From a virus, in the IMG/VR virus record IMGVR_UViG_3300043783_000154, positions 1 to 25,781 of that record: 25,781 nt of DNA. One strand, 5' to 3'. Shown piece by piece: positions 1-6,211 of this stretch. Position 1 is the first letter of the stretch, and each line of letters starts with the position of its first letter. A program made the position numbers and the translations under genes. The notes beneath the pieces are model-generated. The model did no database searches. It had not been told where the DNA came from and worked only from the letters and a program-made list of their open reading frames with translations.

Positions 1-12
1 AACTAGAATATC

Positions 13-306
13 ATGGTCAGTAGCGCCCCGGTTGCCTCTCTGCGGCGTGGCGCTGAAGCGGCTACCCTTGACCCCGTGCGCCCCTCAGATCTCGCCCTGA
101 TCGCCCAGACGCAAGCCGATCTGGCGTCCGGCAAAGCCCGCGCCGACCGGAAAGCAGCGAGGGTGAACCAGGCCGACATCGCCTCAGCGCTCGGTGTCTC
201 AAGGCAGGCGGTCACCGGATGGGAAGCCGGGACGCGCACCCCGTCCTCGGCGAATGCTCTTGCGTACGGGAAGCTTCTGCGGTCACTGGCGAGGAGGGCG
301 GCGTGA
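13..306 (+). CDS. Helix-turn-helix (Cro/CI-like) DNA-binding protein
   Basis: A 97-residue protein whose C-terminal half is an XRE/Cro-CI helix-turn-helix: residues about 52-92 contain NQADIASALGVSRQAVTGWE, the usual 'A..LGVS...V..WE.G' signature. The N-terminal half is low in recognisable features. It probably acts as a phage transcription regulator; whether it is the lysogeny repressor cannot be told. The ATG at 13 is preceded closely by a TAGAAT hexamer (4-9), which could be a -10 box, but little upstream sequence is in view. The stop TGA overlaps the next gene's ATG by one base, so the two are probably co-transcribed. Confidence 0.8.
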   Translation: MVSSAPVASLRRGAEAATLDPVRPSDLALIAQTQADLASGKARADRKAARVNQADIASALGVSRQAVTGWEAGTRTPSSANALAYGKLLRSLARRAA

Positions 307-593
307 TGGCCGGCGGCACTCTGGGTACCGAGCAGCTGATCGCCCTCGCCAAGAAGTACATCGAGGTCGTCCCGGACGACGCTGACCCGAACGCTGCGGA
401 CTTCCGCAGGGAAGTCACCATGCAGCAAGCCCGCGAGCTCGGCGAGGGCGAAGAGGCGATGGGTGCCTACATCTTCCTTCACTACTTCGCCTGGCGGGAG
501 CAGGTGTACTGCCGCCTCTGCGGCTGCCCAGTCCTGGCTGCGTGGCTTATCCAGCACCGGGAGAAGCTGCACGCGCCGCGGTTTGGCCTGTGA
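306..593 (+). CDS. Small hypothetical protein
   Basis: A 95-residue protein starting at ATG 306 inside the TGATG junction with the HTH gene; the open frame extends further upstream but the coupled ATG is the natural start. Mostly helical and acidic in the first half, with a CRLC pair near residue 71 (followed by GC) and an aromatic stretch (FLHYFAWREQVY) before it. I recognise no family. Its end overlaps the next gene by four bases (GTGA), so it belongs to a three-gene operon. Confidence 0.65.
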   Translation: MAGGTLGTEQLIALAKKYIEVVPDDADPNAADFRREVTMQQARELGEGEEAMGAYIFLHYFAWREQVYCRLCGCPVLAAWLIQHREKLHAPRFGL

Positions 594-850
594 CTGCCGC
601 CGACCTGGCCGCGTTCGCCCCGCCCGAGTGCCCGCACGGCCATGTCCTGCGGATCGGCAGGAACCCCTCGAAGCCGTTCATCGGCGGCCGGGTAGCCGTA
701 AGTTTCGCCGGATGCACCTGCCCGGCTGGCGCAGCGAAGGCTGGGAGTGCCGGCCACATCGAGGTCGCTTGCGAATCATGCAGGCGAGAGGGGCGGGAGA
801 TCACGTGGCGGGATCCGCAGTGCTCGGTCAAACCGGACGCTACGTTGTAG
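590..850 (+). CDS. Small Cys-rich protein, putative zinc ribbon
   Basis: An 86-residue protein starting at GTG 590, which overlaps the preceding stop in a GTGA junction. It carries two cysteine-containing patches: CPHGH and CTCP in the first half and ACESC in the second. This spacing is compatible with a zinc-binding fold. Many small actinophage proteins look like this; no specific function can be assigned. No terminator is obvious behind it, but a hairpin-containing non-coding stretch follows. Confidence 0.6.
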   Translation: MTAADLAAFAPPECPHGHVLRIGRNPSKPFIGGRVAVSFAGCTCPAGAAKAGSAGHIEVACESCRREGREITWRDPQCSVKPDATL

Positions 851-1084
851 CTTTGTAGCAGGCGACGTCGTTCAACAGGACGATCAACAAGCTCAGGACG
901 CCGGGCGTACACGAGATTCGTCTCGGTACACAGCCGAGATCCCGCGCTGAGGGAACCATCAGCGGCCCCGGTATGCGGGGTGGAGAATCGGGATTCCCCG
1001 CCGTCGCTGCTATCGTTGGCCCATGCTCTCGCGCCGATCTTCCCGGAGTACCGGCACCCGCTCATCGCGGGCCGGTCTCTCAAG
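851..1084 (+). other. Non-coding stretch with two hairpins upstream of tRNA genes
   Basis: I see no convincing gene between the small Cys-rich protein and the tRNAs. Two inverted repeats are present. At 975-1001, GCGGG and CCCGC flank GAATC-GG-GATTC, with five unpaired bases on the left arm. At 1051-1075 an outer CCGG/CCGG and an inner CCCGC-TCATC-GCGGG form a stem. Neither is followed by a T-run, so they are not classical terminators. They may belong to the leader of the tRNA transcript. Confidence 0.4.
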
Positions 1085-1169
1085 GGAGGATTCGCTCAGC
1101 GGCTAGAGCAGCTGGTTGCTAACCAGTAAGCGCCCCTCGCGCTCGCGGGTTCGAGTCCCGCATCCTCCG
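1085..1169 (+). tRNA. tRNA-Ser (anticodon GCT)
   Basis: A complete class II tRNA cloverleaf can be drawn. Acceptor GGAGGAT (1085-1091) pairs with ATCCTCC (1162-1168). D-stem GCTC/GAGC. Anticodon stem GCTGG/CCAGT around loop TTGCTAA with anticodon GCT at 1118-1120. A long variable arm AGCGC-CCCTC-GCGCT follows, as expected for serine. T-arm is GCGGG-TTCGAGT-CCCGC. The discriminator base is G (1169), as in serine tRNAs, and CCA is not encoded. It would read AGC/AGU codons. U8 and U33 are intact. Confidence 0.93.
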
Positions 1170-1170
1170 C

Positions 1171-1262
1171 GGAAGCGCAAGCCGACGGACGGCGACGGCA
1201 TCTGTCCCGAAAACAGACGAGCGGCGAGAGCCGCCTTGGGAGTTCGATCCTCTCCGCTTCCG
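1171..1262 (+). tRNA. tRNA-Ser (anticodon CGA), irregular, possibly degenerate
   Basis: Begins two bases after the first tRNA ends. Acceptor GGAAGCG (1171-1177) pairs perfectly with CGCTTCC (1255-1261), discriminator G 1262. D-stem GCCG/CGGC (1181-1184/1196-1199). Anticodon stem TCTGT/ACAGA with loop CCCGAAA, anticodon CGA at 1208-1210. Variable arm GCGGC-GAGA-GCCGC and T-arm GGGAG-TTCGATC-CTCTC. Odd points: the near-universal U33 is C, position 8 is C rather than U, and there are three rather than two bases between acceptor and D-stem. It may be a working but unusual phage tRNA or a decaying copy. Confidence 0.75.
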
Positions 1263-1263
1263 C

Positions 1264-2856
1264 TCAGCCCGGTATCCCGTCGCTGCCCGGCCCGGCCCAC
1301 TCCGGTTCCCAGGCGGGGAACACCCGGGCACGGTACACCGGCTCGCCGTCAGCGTCCTCGCGCCACACGACCACGGCGTGAATAAGCTCGGCCAGGGTGT
1401 CCCGCACTCGCTCGGGCGGCAGGACATCCCACCCTTCGAGCAGGCTCCGCACTGCGACGGCCATGTCCGCGGGACTGACCGCGGCGCGCTGGCGGGCAGC
1501 AGCGAGGGCAGCGGCTACCGGTTCGCGGTCGGCGAGGAGGCCGGCCTTGGTCTCGGCCCACGCCTCGGCGGGCAGGTCATCCTCGAGGAGCTCGCGCCTG
1601 ATGGCCCGGGCAATCTGGCGGTCGATCTTCGCCAGTTCCCCCGCGAGCTGCTCCTCGGTCGCCCTCGCCGCGGTCGCGGCGGAACTGACCGCCGCCGCCG
1701 GGTCGTCCAGGGTGATGCCCTCAGCGGTGAGCCAGTCCCGCACCGCTTTCACCGCCACCGGGTAGGGCACCTTCCGGCCGCCGCCCGGGCAGTCGTGGTA
1801 CCGCGTCCACCGCGAGCACCGCAGGCGGCTGCGCCGGTTGCGCTTGCCGTCGGCTTTCAGCACGCCCATCTTCGACCCGCAGTGCCCGCACCGCACCAGC
1901 CCGGTGAGCCGGTAGACGGCCCGGCGGGCCCGGGGCGGCCACGCTGTCACCGTGGCCCGCCGGGCCAGGTACGCCCGCCACTGCGCCTCGCTGATGACCG
2001 GCTCATGGGCGCCGGGCAGGTAGATCTTGTTCCGGCACCGCGACGGCGAGCCGCATTCATCGCACCGCGGGTCATGCACGCGCAGATACCCGGCGCCGAA
2101 ACCCGAATCCAGGACATCGCGGACGGTGTCCCACGACCACGGCCTGCCGTAGGTGTTGAAGATCTCAGCGAGGTTCAGCCGCTGCGCGATCGACGCGAAC
2201 TGCCACCCGTCGCCGCCGGCGGTGTGGATGAGGTACATCTCCGCCAGCACCGGCCCGGTCGCGGGATCGGCCTCGTAACGCTCGCCGAGCGGGTCTTTCA
2301 GGTCGCGGCGGGTGCGGCCGGGCCGCTCAGGGTCGTCGGCCCGGCCCAGGCGCACGTAGCCGAACTTGGCCCGGCCGACGTCGTGCAGGCCGGCCGCCAG
2401 GCGGTGCGCGCGGGCCTCGCCCCACTGCTCCCCCGCCCGGTCGGACTCGAACGCGGCGATCTCCATCAGCATTCCCCTGGTGAGCTTGCCGACCGCGGTC
2501 TTCGCGTCGACTTCCTCGGTGGCGGACTCAAGGCGCCCGCCAGCGGCCTCGATGCGCGCGAGGTTGACCGCGCAGCCGTGGCGGCTGCGGCCGAAGCGGC
2601 TGTACTTCCAGACCGCGATCTCCCGCGCTTCCCGCGCCTCGATGCGCTCGATCTGCTTCATGATCTGGCGCTGGAAGTCGCGGCCGGTCTTGTCCAGGTC
2701 CTCGATCCAGTCGATGATGCGCCGGCCGCGCCGCCGTGCCCATTCGGCGATGGCGGCGCGCTGCAAGTCGGGCGAGATTGCCTCTTCGTGCATCATCGAC
2801 ACGCGGATGTACCCGATAGCGGGCACTAGCCCGGCCGTGGTGGAATCATCCTGCAT
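1264..2856 (-). CDS. int: Large serine recombinase (phage integrase)
   Basis: A 530-residue site-specific recombinase. The N-terminal resolvase domain (about 12-155) has the nucleophile in GYIRVS (Ser20) and the arginine-rich active-site segment SRFGRSR (about 86-92). A 'recombinase' domain follows (about 160-300). The zinc ribbon uses C323, C326, C347 and C356, and a helical, probably coiled-coil C-terminus follows (about 380-470). This is the architecture of large serine integrases such as those of phiC31 and Bxb1, which join attP and attB through a covalent phosphoserine. An extra cysteine group (C265, C268, C274) lies in the recombinase domain. ATG start at 2856. The gene runs leftward, converging on the tRNA pair and ending one base from it. 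A candidate attP lies 42 bp upstream. Confidence 0.95.
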   Translation of the reverse strand: MQDDSTTAGLVPAIGYIRVSMMHEEAISPDLQRAAIAEWARRRGRRIIDWIEDLDKTGRDFQRQIMKQIERIEAREAREIAVWKYSRFGRSRHGCAVNLARIEAAGGRLESATEEVDAKTAVGKLTRGMLMEIAAFESDRAGEQWGEARAHRLAAGLHDVGRAKFGYVRLGRADDPERPGRTRRDLKDPLGERYEADPATGPVLAEMYLIHTAGGDGWQFASIAQRLNLAEIFNTYGRPWSWDTVRDVLDSGFGAGYLRVHDPRCDECGSPSRCRNKIYLPGAHEPVISEAQWRAYLARRATVTAWPPRARRAVYRLTGLVRCGHCGSKMGVLKADGKRNRRSRLRCSRWTRYHDCPGGGRKVPYPVAVKAVRDWLTAEGITLDDPAAAVSSAATAARATEEQLAGELAKIDRQIARAIRRELLEDDLPAEAWAETKAGLLADREPVAAALAAARQRAAVSPADMAVAVRSLLEGWDVLPPERVRDTLAELIHAVVVWREDADGEPVYRARVFPAWEPEWAGPGSDGIPG

Positions 2857-2898
2857 GCTGGGGCTTCCCGTCCCTGCTCGCCGTCCCCTAAGATCATG

Positions 2899-2940
2899 GT
2901 ACTTTACACGGGTTCAGGAACTAGGACCCCTGCAAAGTAC
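2899..2940. other. Candidate phage attachment site (attP)
   Basis: A 42-bp imperfect dyad just upstream of the integrase start. Outer arms GTACTTT (2899-2905) and AAAGTAC (2934-2940) match perfectly, and over 18-bp arms 14 positions are complementary. The centre is GGAACT, with AA (2919-2920) at the exact midpoint. Large serine integrases typically use attP sites of about 40-50 bp made of two inverted half-sites around a non-palindromic central dinucleotide, often next to the integrase gene. Both half-sites are present, as expected for attP rather than attL or attR. A regulatory operator is the alternative reading. Confidence 0.6.
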
Positions 2941-3024
2941 ACCGGATGCCCGCCTCGGGCGTCTTACAACGAAACGTCCCGGCAGTGGTGAACCAAGCTA
3001 GGTCCCCTGCCGCCGCCGGGAAGA

Positions 3025-3089
3025 TGCCCCCGGCCCGCACGGAAGCCCGCGCTGCCCCCAGCGCAGGCCAGGGCAGCGGGCCGGGGGCA
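3025..3089. repeat. Large two-tier hairpin in the integrase/glycosyltransferase gap
   Basis: Perfect 14-bp inverted repeat: TGCCCCCGGCCCGC at 3025-3038 and its complement at 3076-3089. Inside it lies a second hairpin, GCGCTG-CCCC-CAGCGC (3049-3064). A smaller hairpin (2945-2963, GCCCG-CCT-CGGGC core) precedes it. The whole 2857-3160 gap holds the attP candidate and these hairpins but no convincing gene; an ATG-started frame at 2946-3164 looks like chance. No T-run follows the large stem. It could insulate the synthase operon from integrase-side transcription or form a structured 5' leader. Confidence 0.6.
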
Positions 3090-3160
3090 CATAACAGCAA
3101 CGGGCCGCCACGAGCGGTGCACACGCCCGGGCGGCCCTGGTCACAACTGGAGTGCGACCT

Positions 3161-4351
3161 GTGAAGCATGAAAGCACGGCGGGCCAGTGTCCCGGCTGGT
3201 TCGACCCGCCCGACCGGGGCGAGGCAACGCTCAGGCTGCCCGTCATTGATGATCCCGGCCGGGTGAGGATCGTTGCCCTGGTCCCGGCCCACAACGAGGA
3301 AGCGGGCATCGCCGCCACGATCCGCTCTCTGCTGGACCAGACCCGGCCGCTCGACGAGATCGTGATCATCTCCGACAACTCGACTGACCGCACTGTGGAG
3401 ATCGCCCGCCGGTTCCCGGTGACGGTGCTGGAGACCGAGGGCAACACCCACCGCAAGTCCGGCGCGCTCAACATGGCCTGGAACCTGCGCTGCAAGGACG
3501 CTGACATCATCGTCGGGGCAGACGGCGACACCAGGCTGCCACCGCATGCCGTGGCGGACTGGGAGGCTGAGTTCGCCCGCAACCCGCAGCTCGGCGGCTC
3601 CAGCAGCCAGCCCATCATGACCGGGCACGGGTTCCTGCCCCGGCTGCAGCGCAACGAGTTCTCCAAGGGCTGCCAGATGTCCCTGGCCCGCGGCTGGTGC
3701 CGCGTGGTCTCGGGCACCGGCTGCGCCTACCGGAACGTCGCCCTGCACGAGGTAGCCAAAAGACCGCACCGGGCAGGCCCGTGGACGTACGAGAGCGTCG
3801 TCGAGGACTACCACCTGACCTACAACATGCGCCAGGCCGGGTGGCTGTGCGAGATGAGCGAAACCGTCTGGTGCTGGACCGGCTCCATGACCAGCATGAA
3901 AGCCCTCTGGTACCAGCGCATCAAGTGGCAGGCGGGCACCTGCGGTGACCTGCTCACCTTCGGGTTCAACCGGCTCAATTACCGCGAATGGGCTCAGCAG
4001 GCGTTCCTGGTGCTGTGCATCGGATTCTGGCTGGTGTGGTGGTCGATGCAAGGCCCGCGCATCGTAGCCGGGGACTGGCACTTCTCCCCGCTCTGGGACC
4101 TCGCGATGCCCGCGTTCTTCGCCTCGATGGAGCTCATCCACGTCCGCCGCCAGCGGGAAAAGGACTGGAAGGACTGGCTGCTGGCCGGGTCGCTCATCTA
4201 CATGACCACCTACTCGATTCTGGCGGTGGTGTGGGGGCTGGCCAGCTGGGTCAAGGTGATCCGCGCCCGCATGGGTGACCTGTGGGCACCGCAGTACCGC
4301 GCCGAGGGCATGGCGGCCGAGGAGATGCAGGTCGGGGTGAGCGCGACGTGA
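3161..4351 (+). CDS. Membrane glycosyltransferase family 2 (polysaccharide synthase type)
   Basis: A 396-residue inverting GT2 enzyme. The GT-A fold begins with VALVPAHNEE, followed by DNSTDRT, the DxD motif in GADGDT (about D121/D123), the catalytic ED in VVEDYH (about 215-216) and QRIKW (about 252-256). That QxxRW-like motif is typical of processive synthases such as cellulose, hyaluronan and PgaC/IcaA enzymes. Three hydrophobic segments follow (about 275-300, 310-335, 360-385), so it should sit in the membrane and export or extend a polymer from nucleotide sugars. GTG 3161 is preferred over GTG 3152 because GGAG lies 8 bases upstream. The stop is 14 bases before the NodB-like gene, indicating an operon. 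The polymer it makes is unknown. Confidence 0.85.
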   Translation: MKHESTAGQCPGWFDPPDRGEATLRLPVIDDPGRVRIVALVPAHNEEAGIAATIRSLLDQTRPLDEIVIISDNSTDRTVEIARRFPVTVLETEGNTHRKSGALNMAWNLRCKDADIIVGADGDTRLPPHAVADWEAEFARNPQLGGSSSQPIMTGHGFLPRLQRNEFSKGCQMSLARGWCRVVSGTGCAYRNVALHEVAKRPHRAGPWTYESVVEDYHLTYNMRQAGWLCEMSETVWCWTGSMTSMKALWYQRIKWQAGTCGDLLTFGFNRLNYREWAQQAFLVLCIGFWLVWWSMQGPRIVAGDWHFSPLWDLAMPAFFASMELIHVRRQREKDWKDWLLAGSLIYMTTYSILAVVWGLASWVKVIRARMGDLWAPQYRAEGMAAEEMQVGVSAT

Positions 4352-4365
4352 GGGGAGCCCCGAAC

Positions 4366-5436
4366 ATGCCGCTGCGGCGCGGTGCCGTGGCCCTGGTGCT
4401 GATCGGGGGCCTGACCGCATTCGCCGTGTTCGCCGCGGCGCTCGCAGGGGCAGCGCTGAAGCAGGTGCCACACCCGGCCGCAGCGGCCAGCCCGCTTGCC
4501 CACGTCGAGCGCGTCCCGGCCCCGAAGGCCGCGCTCACCACGGCCAGGCAGGTTCCCGTCCTCGTCTACCACGAGATGGACAACGACTGCGCAGCCACCG
4601 CTGCCACCTGCGCCAGGGGCCACGACTACGAGTCCGTGTCCCAGGCTCAGTTCACGGCGGAGATGGCCTGGATGTACGCCCGCGGCTACCACACGGTCAC
4701 CCTCGCGCAGTACCTCGCATGGCTGGGTGACAAGCGCACGCTGCTGCCGCCCAAGCCGTTCCTGATCACCGCGGACAACGGGATCTGGAACTTCCTGTCC
4801 GGCAGCCAGGCCACGCTCTGGCACTACCGCTACACCGCCGCCGCGTTCCTGGTCACCGGGTTCGCCAGTGCGGCGTCAGGCCAGTGCGCCGCCAGGCTCG
4901 ACGGCATCGACGTCCAGCCGGGCTGCCCGAAGTCCAGCGAGTACTGGGACGCCACCTGGGCGCAAATCAGGTCCCTGTCGCCGGCGGTGTACAGCTTCGG
5001 CATCGAGGCGGGGCCCAGCGGCCACTACGAGCAGGACTACGCCGGCGCTTGCTACCAGTTCGACGCGTGCAAGATGCCCGGGGAAACCGCAGCGCACTAC
5101 GAGGCGCGGGTGCGAGCCGAGATGAACGGTGGCATCGCCATGCTGACCCGCCAGCTGGGCGCGCGGTTTGACGCCCGCGCCTGGGTGGTTCCCTACTCCG
5201 ACCTTGGCTACCCGTGCGAGGCAGTGTCCTGCGCCGGGGAGCAGCACACCGATCCCGGTAACTGGCTCATCCACTACGCAGCCCGCCACTTCGCCGCCGC
5301 GTTCGTGCAGGACTACTACCGGAACGGCAAAGACCATGAGCGGTTCAGGTACGAGGTGCACAACACCACAACCCTCACCCAGTTCATCGCAGCCATCCGC
5401 CACTACACGAAAGCCGGGGCGTTTCGATGGGCCTGA
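4366..5436 (+). CDS. Exported NodB/PgaB-like polysaccharide deacetylase-related protein, motifs altered
   Basis: A 356-residue protein from ATG 4366, with GAGGGGAG 8 bases upstream. The N-terminus has an RR pair and a hydrophobic segment (about 8-30) that serves as signal peptide or anchor. The core opens with VPVLVYHEMDN (about 63-73), characteristic of PgaB/IcaB-type deacetylases. The usual TFDDG metal motif reads TADNG (about 136-139), so a metal-binding Asp is Asn. No clear H(S/T)xxH motif follows; the matching region seems to be GIEAGPSGH (about 212-220). Several cysteines suggest disulfides outside the cell. Downstream of a GT2 synthase, a role in binding or modifying that polymer is likely, but catalysis is doubtful. 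Confidence 0.75.
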   Translation: MPLRRGAVALVLIGGLTAFAVFAAALAGAALKQVPHPAAAASPLAHVERVPAPKAALTTARQVPVLVYHEMDNDCAATAATCARGHDYESVSQAQFTAEMAWMYARGYHTVTLAQYLAWLGDKRTLLPPKPFLITADNGIWNFLSGSQATLWHYRYTAAAFLVTGFASAASGQCAARLDGIDVQPGCPKSSEYWDATWAQIRSLSPAVYSFGIEAGPSGHYEQDYAGACYQFDACKMPGETAAHYEARVRAEMNGGIAMLTRQLGARFDARAWVVPYSDLGYPCEAVSCAGEQHTDPGNWLIHYAARHFAAAFVQDYYRNGKDHERFRYEVHNTTTLTQFIAAIRHYTKAGAFRWA

Positions 5437-5639
5437 TCGGCGACGGAAACGCTTTCCTCTACTCAGTGAGCGCGCTGACGTCCGCGCTGGCGCTGACGAC
5501 CGTGATCCGCCGGCCACGCTGGCTGCGCGGGGCGCAGTGGCGCAGCCGCCACCCGCGCGGCGGGCGTTCCTCGGGCTTCTCGGCGGGCTCGCTGCCGGCA
5601 TCCTGCTGGCAGCCGATCAAGGAAAGGAATCGCAGATGA
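5427..5639 (+). CDS. Small membrane protein, hypothetical
   Basis: A 70-residue frame starting at ATG 5427 inside the end of the NodB-like gene. Residues about 9-27 (AFLYSVSALTSALALTTVI) look like one membrane segment followed by a basic tail. The last third is Ser/Arg-rich and looks less like a real protein. Over the same bases another frame encodes a signal-peptide-like segment, so the functional part of this gene may be only its first 35-40 codons. The stop overlaps the next ATG as ATGA. No family recognised. Confidence 0.5.
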   Translation: MGLIGDGNAFLYSVSALTSALALTTVIRRPRWLRGAQWRSRHPRGGRSSGFSAGSLPASCWQPIKERNRR

Positions 5640-6211
5640 GCACTCCCTACAACGTCTCCGGGACACTGAGCACCGGAGGCGGCTCGTTCCCGGTCACCGG
5701 GACACTGAACCTCACCCCGGCCAGCGGCGGTACGAGCGGCACGGCCGGGACCGGCACCGTCACTCCGGAGGCCCTGCCCAGCCAGACCGCCATCGGCACC
5801 GGCTCCAACGCGCAGGCCTGGGCCTCAGCCATCCTGACCGCGCTCGATGCCCCGGTCACTACAGTTAACATCAACTCGCTCGTGGGCTGGTTCGGCCAGG
5901 AAGACAACCACGGCTCGGCCGGCGAGGGCGCTGACGGCATCGGGGCGAACAACCCGCTGTCGATCACGGGAGACACGCCCGGCATCACCGGCTCGAACGG
6001 CTCGGTGACATCGGGTGCCGGCGGCCCGCCCAACCTGACGTTCCCCACGGTGACGGCCGGTGTCGACGCCCTCGTGGAAGCGCTCAACTCCTACCCCGCC
6101 ATCCTCGCGGCCCTCAAGTCGGGTGCGGGGCTTCCCACCGTCGGCCCGGCAAACGCCTCGGTTACCGCTGAGCTCAGCGAGTGGTCCGGCGGAGGGTACG
6201 ACTCCGTGTGA
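5636..6211 (+). CDS. Gly/Thr-rich protein with lysozyme-like domain
   Basis: A 191-residue protein from ATG 5636, preceded by AAGGAAAGG. The first 60 residues are Gly/Ser/Thr-rich with repeated 'GT(L)' units, suggesting a secreted or surface linker. Residues about 62-120 contain WASAILTALDAP, NINSLVGWFGQED and ANNPLSIT. This resembles the lysozyme-like fold seen in actinophage tail lysins and endolysins, with Glu in GQED the likely acid. It could cut peptidoglycan or bind glycans. An in-frame GTG at 5537 would add a twin-arginine-like signal (ARRAFLG followed by a hydrophobic stretch), supporting export. The overlap with the next gene is GTGA. Confidence 0.6.
   Translation: MSTPYNVSGTLSTGGGSFPVTGTLNLTPASGGTSGTAGTGTVTPEALPSQTAIGTGSNAQAWASAILTALDAPVTTVNINSLVGWFGQEDNHGSAGEGADGIGANNPLSITGDTPGITGSNGSVTSGAGGPPNLTFPTVTAGVDALVEALNSYPAILAALKSGAGLPTVGPANASVTAELSEWSGGGYDSV

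Noticed and set aside
1085-1262. tRNA gene as integration site for this phage
   Set aside because: Serine integrases rarely use tRNA genes, both tRNAs are complete, and a better attP candidate lies on the other side of the integrase.
1378-2829. Long plus-strand open frame opposite the integrase
   Set aside because: Chance antisense frame of a GC-rich gene; Arg/Pro/Gly-rich with no domain, while the minus strand encodes a clear integrase.
2946-3164. Small plus-strand ATG frame in the attP/hairpin gap
   Set aside because: Covers the perfect hairpin, lacks a ribosome site and has no protein-like pattern.
2921-4471. Long minus-strand frame opposite the GT2 gene
   Set aside because: Antisense shadow; low-complexity composition, whereas the plus strand has full GT2 motifs.
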